This document shows positions 55,540-64,000 of a stretch of 64,000 bases of DNA, in pieces (the first letter of the stretch is position 1; the number at the start of each line of letters is the position of its first letter). A program made the position numbers and the translations under genes. The notes under the pieces were generated by a model. That model was not told the origin of the DNA, did no database searches, and saw nothing but the letters and a program-made list of their open reading frames with translations. Source of the DNA: Legionella sp. MW5194 (lineage in GTDB: Bacteria > Pseudomonadota > Gammaproteobacteria > Legionellales > Legionellaceae); NCBI RefSeq assembly GCF_016864235.1, contig NZ_CP045732.1, positions 1,364,001 through 1,428,000 on the forward strand, given 5' to 3'.

Positions 55540-56118
55540 ATGCCCAATCGCATACAGCCGGAATATGAAATTGGACCCAACAATGCCGGGAAAATGATTT
55601 TACGCGGGTGTTTTATGAATGTATCCCGGGACTGGATGGATAATACGTCCGGCCAGGTCGGATCATTACTGGGCAGATACCTGGATAATCGTCAGGGCGA
55701 AGCAACGGCCATTACTCTTAATTACTCAGACACCGTACCGCCAGGACGCGAGGAAGGGCCTTTGAAAGTGGATATTGATTTCATGGCTTCGGTGGTTTTC
55801 AGGTTACGTGCGCTTGAAAAAAGAGGTGCCGATTTGACGCAGGCGCGTTCAGAGGACATTGCCGATCAAGTCGATGAACAGGTCATGGTGCTGCAACAGG
55901 CAATTGCTGATTACACCGAGCAATGCGCAGAGCAAGAGGTTGAGCCCATGTTTACCGGCGTACCGGCGGTCATTATTAAAAACGTATTGGGCCGCACAGC
56001 CGTGACTCATAATCACAGCATGAACTGGGAAGTCAGAGGCCAGCCCGCTGTGGATATGTTTGCGGGAATGACCATTCATCAGCCGAATTCGGGATACGAA
56101 CCTCCTACAATTAAGTGA
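55540..56118 (+). CDS. Hypothetical protein, type VI sheath-like or Legionella-specific
   Basis: 192 residues, ATG with AAGGAC upstream. Soluble, acidic, no signal peptide. The segment VDIDFMASVVFRLRALEKRG followed by a helical region resembles no family I can name with confidence; the middle recalls, only weakly, small-sheath or type VI-like proteins. A hairpin (about 56125-56151) with an imperfect 10-bp stem follows the stop and may terminate the transcript. Single gene between the release-factor-like gene (divergent) and the beta-lactamase. Confidence 0.6.
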   Translation: MPNRIQPEYEIGPNNAGKMILRGCFMNVSRDWMDNTSGQVGSLLGRYLDNRQGEATAITLNYSDTVPPGREEGPLKVDIDFMASVVFRLRALEKRGADLTQARSEDIADQVDEQVMVLQQAIADYTEQCAEQEVEPMFTGVPAVIIKNVLGRTAVTHNHSMNWEVRGQPAVDMFAGMTIHQPNSGYEPPTIK

Positions 56119-56124
56119 GTTTAG

Positions 56125-56151
56125 CTGGTCTGCAAAAGAGTCAGGCCAGCT
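56125..56151. terminator. Hairpin after the 192-residue hypothetical gene
   Basis: Stem AGCTGGTCTG pairing with CAGGCCAGCT (one G-T pair) around an A-rich loop, just after the stop at 56118. No clear T-run follows, so it is only a candidate terminator. Confidence 0.4.
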
Positions 56152-56253
56152 GGTGTTTCGCAGGGGAGAGGAACAGGAGTCGACGTAATCCATACGCTTG
56201 CTGTCGGTGGTGAAGACGTTTACACTCCGTGCTTTCAATTAATCGAAAAAACA

Positions 56254-57120
56254 ATGAAAAAAAGCCTCCTTTCCCTGGTTTTATTAATCCTTTGCATGAA
56301 TCAAGTCGGTTTTGCTTACCCGGTTGGCCATCCCTTTCCGCCGTTTCAAATAGCCGGAAACCTGTATTATGTTGGAACCGATGATTTGGCGAGTTATTTA
56401 ATTGTGACTCCCGAGGGGAACATTCTCGTCAACAGCGACCTGGAAGCCAATGTGCCCATGATTAAAAAGAGCATTGAAACCCTGGGATTTAAATTCAGTG
56501 ATACCAAAATTCTGCTTGTCAGCCATGCGCATCTCGACCACGCCGGGGGCAGCAAGCAGATTAAACAACAAACCCATGCCCGGTACATGGTGATGGCAGA
56601 TGACGTGCCAATCGTGGAGTCCGGGGGGCGGTCCGACTTTCATTACGCCAATGACAGCAGCCTGTATTTTGCTGCCACCCCGGTCGATAAAGTCCTGCAT
56701 GATGGGGAGCAGGTTAAACTCGGCGGAACAGTCTTAACCGCCCATCGCACGGCTGGGCACACGAAAGGATGCACAACCTGGACCATGAAAGTGAATGACC
56801 AGGGCAAAACCTACGACGTGGTGATGGTAGGAAGCCTTAACGTCAATCCAGGCTATAAGCTGATCAATAACACCGCCTACCCAGAGATTGCGACTGATTT
56901 CAAGCAGGCGATTGACGTCATGAAATCCTTGCCCTGCGATATTTTTTTGGGTGCACATGCCGGTTACTTTGATCTTGAACGGAAATACGCTTTATTGAAG
57001 ACGAAAAACGAGAACCCCTTTGTGGATCCTCAAGGCTATAAAATGCACATTGCTAAAAAAGAGCAGGAATTTTATGCTGAGCTTGAAAAGCAAAAAATGA
57101 ATTCCAAAACTAAACAATGA
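56254..57120 (+). CDS. Subclass B3 metallo-beta-lactamase
   Basis: 288 residues. The N-terminal signal peptide (MKKSLLSLVLLILCMNQVGFA, cleavage before YPVG) sends it to the periplasm. Zinc ligands: HAHLDH (HxHxDH, about residues 90-95), AGHTKG (third His, about 170) and GAHAGYFDL (last His, about 230), the B3 pattern, so it should hydrolyse beta-lactams including carbapenems. Family knowledge: B3 enzymes occur on Legionella chromosomes (for example L. gormanii FEZ-1). The C-terminus is Lys-rich. Whether it is expressed at a resistance level is unknown. Clearly different from the small glyoxalase II-like protein in the PKS operon. Confidence 0.85.
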   Translation: MKKSLLSLVLLILCMNQVGFAYPVGHPFPPFQIAGNLYYVGTDDLASYLIVTPEGNILVNSDLEANVPMIKKSIETLGFKFSDTKILLVSHAHLDHAGGSKQIKQQTHARYMVMADDVPIVESGGRSDFHYANDSSLYFAATPVDKVLHDGEQVKLGGTVLTAHRTAGHTKGCTTWTMKVNDQGKTYDVVMVGSLNVNPGYKLINNTAYPEIATDFKQAIDVMKSLPCDIFLGAHAGYFDLERKYALLKTKNENPFVDPQGYKMHIAKKEQEFYAELEKQKMNSKTKQ

Positions 57121-57214
57121 CGGCGCACGCGCCCCTTGGACGCCTGACTTTTCCCGGAATTGAGTCTTGACAAAGCGAGGTCAGCTACCCTCATCTGTGA
57201 GCTCATCCGCTGTC

Positions 57215-57232
57215 TTGCCCGCAGGCGGGCAA
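57215..57232. other. Short perfect palindrome in the intergenic region
   Basis: TTGCCCGC and GCGGGCAA separated by AG. The loop is too small for a tight hairpin unless the inner pairs open. It lies about 100 bp after the beta-lactamase stop, without a T-run; it could be a terminator stem or an operator. Confidence 0.3.
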
Positions 57233-57387
57233 CTATTCGATACTCGCATGGTGAGGCCTGGGAATGGGGGAATGAGTTGTCGCTCTGTTTTCATTTCGAA
57301 AGCCATTAATCGATGTCAAGACTGTATTTTTATTTCTTTTCTGATATTCTGTTGGGGCAGTTTCATTACCCCAACATCACAACAGCC

Positions 57388-57668
57388 TGTGGATATCTTT
57401 TTTAGTCAGCTCGTCTTTTTTCTCAGCCCATCCATGACAATCATCTAAAATACTAGACTGTGCCTGATTTTTTCAGCTCGTGTGGTTCCAGGATTAACAA
57501 AAGCATTATCCACAATAACTGTGGATAAGTCTGTGTATACCCTGTAAAACCCGTTGATCAGAGAAGAAATTCCTGGGTGTACAGGAGTTATCCAGAATGA
57601 GGTTATCCCTTGTTTCGAGGAAACTTAAAGAGGCCCATCCTGTGGAGGGCCCAGTGGGATTATCCAGA
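57388..57668. promoter_or_regulatory. Cluster of DnaA-box-like sites in the intergenic region
   Basis: The 550-bp gap between the beta-lactamase and norB shows no credible gene. It holds TGTGGATAT (57388-57396), perfect TTATCCACA (57506-57514) and its inverse TGTGGATAA (57520-57528) with a 5-base spacer, then TTATCCAGA (57588-57596), TTATCCCTT (57603-57611) and TTATCCAGA (57660-57668). Two are exact consensus DnaA boxes and the others differ by one to three bases. Such clusters occur at origins and at DnaA-titration sites. No dnaA, dnaN or rpmH is nearby. Confidence 0.55.
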
Positions 57669-57670
57669 GA

Positions 57671-60004
57671 TCATTGGCTACGAGGGACACTTGACGCAGG
57701 CAGGTCAATGAGTTGCGCCGGTTTTGAACGGATGTTGGCGTAACAGCGTAAAATTGCGATCAATAAGGGAACCACGCCAAACACTATAAAAATAACATCC
57801 CCAGGGGTGCGCAACCATTCAATAACGCGTGCGCTGTGCAGGGCGGTGTACTCAAGGCTTCGGGCATGCCAATACCCGTTATGCAGCACATCCGCAAGCT
57901 GCATAACACCGCCCGGGAATAAACTCATGATCAGCATTAACACAAGCCCTGCATTTAACCCAATGAAAGAAAATTTGACGTAACGTTCCAACGATTGCCA
58001 TTGAGCATCGGTTGACACGTGACGCATGGCAAAAACCAGCAACGCCAGAGCCAGCATGCCGAAAACGCCCATCATGGCCGCATGCCCATGATTGGGGGTA
58101 AGCATGGTGCCAATTTCAAAATAACTAACGACCGGCAGGTTAATCAGGAAGCCAAGGATCCCGGCACCGACAAAATTCCAGAAACCGACGGCCATGATAA
58201 AGTAAAAGGTCCATTTGTGGGGAATATGCACAGGCTCGCCGGAGGGAAGGCGTTCCATTTCGGTGACGCGAATAAAATCTCAGGCATCGAGGGTCAGTAA
58301 GGTCAAGGGAATGACTTCCATGGCGGAAAACACCGCGCTAAAGGCCATGTTGGCTTCGCCGTGGCCATTGAAATACCAATGATGACCGGTACCAATGAGG
58401 CCGCCACCAAAATAAAGAATGGCATCCAGATAAATTACCCGAATTGCGGTGGTGCGCGCAACCACGCCAAGGCCTAACAGAATGAGCGCTACCAGTACTG
58501 TGACAAAAAACTCGAAAAACCCTTCCACCCACAGATGAATGATCCAAAACCGCCAGGTGTCGACAATCGAATAGTGAGTGGTGCTGTCGAAAAACATTGC
58601 CGGCAGGTAAAAAACGGGTATGGCAAGAGCTGCGAAAAGAAACAGGCGCGCGATTTCACGTAATTCAGGATCGTGAATGACCGGCATGACGTTGCGTATC
58701 AGCAGGAATAACCAGAAAATCAAACCCACGGCTAAGAGAATTTGCCAGAATCGCCCGAGTTCAAGGTATTCCCAGCCCTGTTGGCCAAACCAGAACCAGT
58801 ACTCCTTCAACCACTGAAAAGTTCCAGCCCATTCACCCAGTAAGCTACCGGCGACGACGATAAAAAGGGCCGCAAACAACACGTGGGTAAAGAGAGTCTG
58901 GTGTTTGATTTCACGCCCACCCAATTCACGGGACAACAGCATGGCGCCGGCAACATAGGACGTGGCTATCCAGAAGATGGCCAGTTGCAGATGCCAGGTG
59001 CGAACGACGTTGCTTGGGGAGATGGACGACAGGTCGAGGCCGTAGAAATCACCGGGTTCCGCGCGGTAATGGGCAGTCAGACCGCCAACCAGCGTTTGTG
59101 CTAAAAACAGCACCATCACCACTACAAAAAATTTAATGGTGGCTTTCTGGCTTGGGGTCGGGTTGCCGATGGCAAATCGCGGAAGGATTTTCTCCCGGCT
59201 CCGTTTCCATCCCAGGTAATCAAATTTGCCAAAGGCTAAAAGCACCAGAGCAGTTCCGCCCAAGAGTGCAATCAGGCTTAAGGCGCTCCAGAGAACAGCG
59301 GAACCACCGAGAAAATTCCCGGCATCTGGATCATAGGGGAAATTATTGGTGTAGGTGGTCGTTTGACCGGGGCGGTTGGTGACGGATGCCCAGGCCGTCC
59401 AGGCAAAAAAGGCAACCAGATGATTTAATTCGTCACCGCGGGTAATAAAATTGGCCGGCAAACCGCCATTGTCAGCGGTTTTGGTAAAATAGGTCGCCCA
59501 CCAGTCAATTTGCCTGGCATAAGAAGCCGCCTCGCTGTCACTTAAGGTTAAAATACCGGTTTGCCGATTGTAGCGGTTGGTTTTTAAAACCAGTTGGGTA
59601 AGGGAGCGGGCCATCGCCTGTTCGCCTTCATTCAATTGTTTAAATGACTTCTGGTAACGCGATTGGGCGAAGTCATCATGAAGGTTTTGGGTTAAATTAT
59701 GCAGGTATTGAGCGGAAAAATCGGGACCAAGGTAGGCGCCGTGTCCCCAGATGCTGCCATTGTCCATTAATCCGTATTTTAGAAAAACGGCTTGTCCGGC
59801 CAGGATGTTGTCTTTGGTAAAAATCACCTGACCCTGTGAATTGACTACACGGTCGGGAATAGGTGGCGCGTCGCGGTAGACTTTGGCTGTCAATGCAATG
59901 AGGACACTAAAGCCTAACGCCATCACAATAAAAACAGCCCTGTGCCACCAGGGCGATATATTGTCAACGTCCTTTGCCGATTTCCTTTCGAATTCCATAC
60001 TCAT
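57671..60004 (-). pseudogene. norB: Quinol-dependent nitric oxide reductase, split by one in-frame TGA
   Basis: Inner-membrane reductase turning NO into N2O with electrons from quinol. The first part (58280-60004, 574 residues) has the qNor N-terminal periplasmic extension (ILAGQAVFLKYGLMDNGSIW, NFPYDPDAGN) and the heme-copper helices (SNVVRTWHLQLAIFWIATSY, WRFWIIHLWVEGFFEFF, GTGHHWYFNG). Translation meets TGA at 58282-58280 after LLTLDA. The next codons in the same frame read DFIRVTEMERLPSGE and continue as the normal C-terminus (57671-58258, with LTPNHGHAAMMGVFG). One TGG-to-TGA change at a Trp position explains the break. Joined length about 777 fits qNor. Probable pseudogene by point mutation, or sequencing error. 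Confidence 0.88.
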
Positions 60005-60116
60005 TCCCTGACTGATGGCCTGGAGGGTTTCCAGACGATGATTTTATGAACATTAATACATAAAACACCTGGTTCAATTTATCGGAAGTAACCGAAATCT
60101 TCAATATATCAGGGAC

Positions 60117-61484
60117 TTATTTTGCCAGTTGCCCCTGACCAACGGACGTCTCTTGCGGGCTTAATAACTCGGGTATCTCATAACCCGTGGGGTGAGGGAC
60201 CTCGTCGATAATATGCCGATCTTCAATGTCTTTTAAATAAACCTGACCGTGAGTAAGTTTTTTTAAATAATAGGGATCAAGAAAAGTGTAGATGAGGGTT
60301 TCCACGGGATATTCCAGTTCGGCCAGTTCATACTCGTTCAGTTTTTTTTCTGCGATTAATTCTTTGAGCAGCGGTTTAATGTAACCATGGAATAAAAAGA
60401 GTTCTTTTAGAGACAGGTTTAGGCATTTAATCCATTCACCCACATACGAGTTTGGGGTTAGTTTAAATTGAACCGTCTCCTCCACCAGCGAGACATCGGT
60501 ATCCAATGCCAGAGTATGGTATCCCGGGATAAAAGGAGCGATAAAGACGTAGTGCCTGGTTGCCTTACCCAGGGTGATGTCCATTGAAGAGAAAGTGCTC
60601 AACTGCTCCGGAATTGAGGTGGCCGGGTAGATTTTCCCCGCCCAGACGTCGACAACAAGGGCCCGATCGCCCCAGGTTTTAAACTGGGCAGGATTACTGT
60701 CCGGATCACGGCTTAATACCACAAAACCATGATCGCTATTGCTGATTTCAAACAGTTCGATGCGCTCATTTTTCAGATTCAATTTATTGAAGAGATGCAC
60801 AAAAATGTCACTAAATTCCGCGCAATTGGCCTTTTTGGCAGCTAATGGGATTTCGGCGTAGGTTTGGAGCAGGGTGTTACGGACAGAGGGTGTGAAATGG
60901 GCAGTTATGGAGCAATATTCGTCGTCTTCCTCGTTTTGGTAAGTTACCTCTTTGTCGGTAAACAGGTGTTCGTATTTTTTTCTGTCCGCTTCATTGCGAC
61001 AGTCCTTTATTTCCCTGTGCAATAGCTCAATGTCCTCGGCGTCTTTCCCACTGATGTCTGGGTGCGTTGACGATAAAAAATCCGTTTGGCGGATCTGATT
61101 GACTAGAAGGCAAGCAATTTTCACAGTGCCGTACAAAGGACTGTCTGGCTGTATTTTGTATTGATTGCAAATCGTTTTTAAATCGACGGGTGTGGTCAGG
61201 GAGGGGACGGACGGCTTCACGTACGGCAACAAACACTGATAAAGGGCTTCCTTTTCCTCGGGGGCGATTGATAAGCCCCTAATCAGATGAATGGGCAGTA
61301 ACCCTTTTTTATTGGGGGTGTAAAGCATTCGGGCCAGGTGCTGCTGATTGGTTTGAGTCACATAATGGATTATTTCCGAAGCCGAGGTGCAGGAGGATAT
61401 TGCAGCATGGAGTGGGGTATGGTCAGCCTCAGTCGCAACTGTAAATGCTGTCTTGGCGGTAAAAAAAGAGTACTTGTCTTGCAT
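60117..61484 (-). CDS. Ankyrin-like protein with possible Cys/His/Asp active site, candidate effector
   Basis: About 455 residues from ATG 61484 (the frame extends to 61580; the start is uncertain). The N-terminal part reads like one or two ankyrin repeats (DHTPLHAAISSCTSASEIIHYV; KKGLLPIHLIRGL). The middle and C-terminus contain ANCAEFSDIFVHLFNKL, DHGFVVLSRD and ALVVDVWAGKIYPAT, which line up as Cys, His and Asp of a papain- or transglutaminase-like fold. Ankyrin plus cysteine-peptidase-like architecture is frequent among Legionella effectors. No signal peptide. Function is inferred only from these motifs. Confidence 0.7.
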   Translation of the reverse strand: MQDKYSFFTAKTAFTVATEADHTPLHAAISSCTSASEIIHYVTQTNQQHLARMLYTPNKKGLLPIHLIRGLSIAPEEKEALYQCLLPYVKPSVPSLTTPVDLKTICNQYKIQPDSPLYGTVKIACLLVNQIRQTDFLSSTHPDISGKDAEDIELLHREIKDCRNEADRKKYEHLFTDKEVTYQNEEDDEYCSITAHFTPSVRNTLLQTYAEIPLAAKKANCAEFSDIFVHLFNKLNLKNERIELFEISNSDHGFVVLSRDPDSNPAQFKTWGDRALVVDVWAGKIYPATSIPEQLSTFSSMDITLGKATRHYVFIAPFIPGYHTLALDTDVSLVEETVQFKLTPNSYVGEWIKCLNLSLKELFLFHGYIKPLLKELIAEKKLNEYELAELEYPVETLIYTFLDPYYLKKLTHGQVYLKDIEDRHIIDEVPHPTGYEIPELLSPQETSVGQGQLAK

Positions 61485-61645
61485 GAAGAATAAACACCAA
61501 TTAATTGACCAAATATTGTACCAATAATTCCATCTTTGAGCAATTGGACTTTTTCCTGGTCCTAACCCCATGATAAACAAAAAAATCCATCCTGATCTAT
61601 ACTGTAGCTATTCAACCATGTTGCATGCAGGGAAGGAAGCGAACC

Positions 61646-62962
61646 ATGTTGCACCCGCTTGATAATCGTTCGATTTACAACTGGTATGATTGGGGCATGA
61701 GTGCCCTGCAACCTTATTCTGACTATTGCCTGACCATGTCCCGTCGTTTCAGACGGGTTGCCGACAGCATGGATTTGCCTGTTAGAATTCCCTATCTCTC
61801 GGAAGATCAGACCCAGCTTATGGCGGGTTTTCTTGATTCAGGCGTGCGGTTTAACCGCGAATTGTCGGGGTATTTTTATGTATTTCATATGATGACCAAT
61901 ATCTATGACAAGCCGCATTTTAATATCACCGAAGTGAAGATAGGCGATGAGTATTACGACATAGAAGAAGAAATTGTTGACAGGAAAAGCTTTTGCAATC
62001 TGCTGCGCTTTCGCAAGAAAGGCCTCGACAAGACACTTCCCAAATTGCTGCTGGTGGCGCCCATGTCCGGGCATTATGCGACCTTGCTTCGCGGCACGGT
62101 CAAATCCATGCTGCCTTGTTACGATGTTTACATTACTGACTGGAAAAACGCCCGTGACGTGCCGCTCAAGGAAGGAGCCTTTGATCTGGATGATTTCATT
62201 GAATACCTGATTTCCTATTTTCAACTTTTAGGGCCTGACGTCAATGTCATGGCGGTGTGCCAACCGACGGTGCCGACATTGGCCGCACTGGCCATGATGT
62301 CGACTGAGAATGATCCCAAAACGCCGCATTGCGCCATTTTACTCGGCGGCCCTATCGATACCAGCCAATCACCAACCTCCGTCAATGAACTGGCGGTTTC
62401 ACGCGGCGATGACTGGTTTCAGCAGAATGTGATTACCATGGTTCCTGCCCGATTCCCTGGCGCCATGCGGCTGGTTTATCCCGGATTCATGCAATTATCG
62501 GGCTTTTTAAGCATGAACATGCAAAGGCATCTGGAATCGCTTAAAAATGCCATTGACAAGTTTGCCTTAAAGAAAAGGGATGAAGCCTTTAAAATCATTG
62601 AGTTTTACCTTGAATATTTTGCCACCATGGATTTAACCGCGGAATTTTACATGCAAACCATTCATACGGTCTTTCAGGAAAGTCTGCTGGTTAAAGGCCG
62701 CTACAAGTCCAAAGGTCGCAGCATTCGTTTGCAGGACATTAAAAAGACGGCCATTCTGGTGATAGAAGGCGAACACGATGACATCACCGGCCTTGGGCAA
62801 ACGAAGGCGGTGATTGATTTATGCAAAAATTTACCTGTTGACATGAAGGAGTATTTTTTGGCCATGGGGGTTGGCCATTATGGCTTGTTTAACGGCAGAA
62901 AATTTTCCCATATTATTCTGCCGGAAATTAAAAAATTTACCCGCGCCCATCACGGCGACTAA
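61646..62962 (+). CDS. phaZ: Intracellular polyhydroxyalkanoate depolymerase
   Basis: About 438 residues. ATG at 61646 has GGAAGG upstream and gives the family start LDNRSIYNWYDWGMSALQPY. An alpha/beta-hydrolase core follows: LLLVAPMSGHYATLLRGTV, VYITDWKNARDVPL, VMAVCQPTVPTLAAL (the Cys nucleophile of intracellular PHB depolymerases), EGEHDDITG and GVGHYGLFNGRKF (catalytic Asp and His). It breaks down stored polyhydroxybutyrate, the Legionella energy reserve used during transmission. Complete, single gene. Confidence 0.93.
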   Translation: MLHPLDNRSIYNWYDWGMSALQPYSDYCLTMSRRFRRVADSMDLPVRIPYLSEDQTQLMAGFLDSGVRFNRELSGYFYVFHMMTNIYDKPHFNITEVKIGDEYYDIEEEIVDRKSFCNLLRFRKKGLDKTLPKLLLVAPMSGHYATLLRGTVKSMLPCYDVYITDWKNARDVPLKEGAFDLDDFIEYLISYFQLLGPDVNVMAVCQPTVPTLAALAMMSTENDPKTPHCAILLGGPIDTSQSPTSVNELAVSRGDDWFQQNVITMVPARFPGAMRLVYPGFMQLSGFLSMNMQRHLESLKNAIDKFALKKRDEAFKIIEFYLEYFATMDLTAEFYMQTIHTVFQESLLVKGRYKSKGRSIRLQDIKKTAILVIEGEHDDITGLGQTKAVIDLCKNLPVDMKEYFLAMGVGHYGLFNGRKFSHIILPEIKKFTRAHHGD

Positions 62963-62964
62963 CT

Positions 62965-64000
62965 TCAGGCTGACGGGATCGCGCGAACCCAGTCCCGTTC
63001 AGTGGTTTCACTGAAATCCATGGTCAGTTGCGATGCCAGATTGGTAATGGCGTTCTTAAGCAATAGGAACAACTGCTGCCGTTGTTTGCGGTTACCAATG
63101 TTCAATGTGTCGTTTAAGGCGAGCGATAAACCCTGAGCCGCCGCATCAAAGGCCGTTTCGGCCTCACGGATGCTAATGGCCTCGTAATGATCCTCAGTCA
63201 CCCGACCGAGGGTGTGCATGGATTGTGCAAAAACAAAGCGTACCTCGTTGAGCGGCAGGCTTAATGCCGTATGGGTTGGCAGCGGGGTGGGGTTATTGTA
63301 AAGCTCATCGAGGTAAAAGCGGATTTGTCGGGGGTAGAGAATAAAGGTACTCCCGGCCGCTTCCCGCGTATCAATCGCCTGTTGATAGGCAGTATCACTC
63401 AAGGTGTAATCATTGATGTGGTTGATTTGGCGACTAAATTCAGGCTTTTCAGCATTGGCACAAAGATGAATATAGGTTTTGGTGATGGTGGCCCAGGGAC
63501 CGGCGTTGTAGCCGGCATTCAGAATCATGTCCAGGATATTCTTGTCGGGATTTTTAAGGTTACGCAGGCAAGCTGCAAAATCATCGGCTGATGGCCCCCA
63601 GGGATCCTGGTTAATGGCATACAGTCTGAGTAAGGTATTGTATTGGAAATAGGCCGCGGCCAAGGGGCCAAAGTATTTATTGTCGAGACTGTCAGGGCCC
63701 TTTTTAACGGTCTGTTGACCACTGTCCTGATCCGCGATGCGATAGCCTAAACTCTTCTGCAGCACGGTAAAATTGATGAGGCCTACGCCGCTTTCCAGCC
63801 GTTTACCATAATCATTGATTTGGTAAGGGCCGCCCTGTCCGGGTGCCAGCAGCATGGAACGGATGGTTGGATCGGGATTTATCCAGGGTGATGTGTTTTT
63901 GTAAGCTGCGGTTTGCAGGTTTTCCTGCAGTAGCTGTCCAAACAGGGAACCCGCCATGTAGTCAGTATCGAATGCCAGCTGTGGATCATGCTGATGAATC
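62965..64000 (-). CDS. Lysozyme/transglycosylase-like protein (5' end cut by window)
   Basis: The frame stays open from the ATG at 63957 to the right edge (IHQHDPQLAFDTDY precedes it), so the true start is probably outside. Visible: GGPYQINDYGKRLE, like the lysozyme-superfamily GxxQI segment, and ILDMILNAGYNAGPWATITKTY, the Ala/Gly-Tyr-Asn-x-Gly pattern of lytic transglycosylases. The catalytic Glu would lie upstream. The C-terminal 120 residues are helical, without a family I recognise. Possible peptidoglycan enzyme, but the match is partial. The end lies 2 bp from the depolymerase stop, converging. Confidence 0.55.
   Translation of the reverse strand, partial: IHQHDPQLAFDTDYMAGSLFGQLLQENLQTAAYKNTSPWINPDPTIRSMLLAPGQGGPYQINDYGKRLESGVGLINFTVLQKSLGYRIADQDSGQQTVKKGPDSLDNKYFGPLAAAYFQYNTLLRLYAINQDPWGPSADDFAACLRNLKNPDKNILDMILNAGYNAGPWATITKTYIHLCANAEKPEFSRQINHINDYTLSDTAYQQAIDTREAAGSTFILYPRQIRFYLDELYNNPTPLPTHTALSLPLNEVRFVFAQSMHTLGRVTEDHYEAISIREAETAFDAAAQGLSLALNDTLNIGNRKQRQQLFLLLKNAITNLASQLTMDFSETTERDWVRAIPSA

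Noticed and set aside
57167-57448. Open reading frame of 93 codons after the beta-lactamase
   Set aside because: No ribosome site, no family features, and it overlaps palindromes and DnaA-like boxes.
57388-57668. Chromosomal oriC
   Set aside because: DnaA-like boxes alone are not enough; no dnaA, dnaN, rpmH or gidA genes and no evident AT-rich unwinding tract.

Overview
The window looks like Legionella, or a very close relative. This rests on family content: an F-box protein, an ankyrin-like protein with a possible Cys/His/Asp triad, an intracellular PHA depolymerase, a subclass B3 metallo-beta-lactamase, a quinol NO reductase and a P4-type integrase island. No rRNA or marker gene fixes the species. 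The left half is visibly more AT-rich than the right third, as expected for an acquired island next to chromosomal backbone.

Region 1 (1-28631, + strand) is the downstream part of a trans-acyltransferase polyketide synthase (trans-AT PKS) operon. Three giant synthases (the first cut by the left edge) carry seven ketosynthases, eight carrier domains, three C-methyltransferases and no built-in AT. They are followed, with overlapping or touching reading frames, by a membrane desaturase, an unrecognised 200-residue protein, a glyoxalase II-like hydrolase and a discrete malonyl transferase that would load the carriers. No thioesterase is visible. Converging on this operon (32451-28590, - strand) is a tight five-gene run: HTH regulator, sensor-like protein, peptide deformylase, MFS transporter and TylF-type O-methyltransferase. 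It plausibly serves regulation, self-protection, export and tailoring.

Region 2 (about 32.5-35.6 kb) is the end of an integrative element: operator-like repeats, two small regulators (one AlpA-like), an Abi_2/AbiF HEPN protein preceded by its own promoter and a small structured RNA, a P4-type integrase, and a 42-bp remnant of the 3' half of a tRNA-Thr gene that marks an attachment site. The PKS cluster may be cargo of this island; the other end is outside the window.

Region 3 (35.6-46.6 kb) is an insertion-sequence graveyard. ISL3 and IS21 copies still have target duplications but broken transposases. An IS256 copy is also broken, and an IS3 element looks intact. They interrupt a DUF262 (GmrSD/restriction-like) gene, a plasmid-primase remnant beside iteron-like repeats, and a tandem copy of a secreted protein.

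Region 4 (46.6-64 kb) is ordinary backbone: methyltransferase, GNATs, a nuclease-helicase, dinB, a release-factor-like protein, a B3 beta-lactamase, norB split by one in-frame TGA, and PHA depolymerase. It is salted with effector candidates, a double-glycine peptide precursor and a cluster of DnaA-box-like sites.
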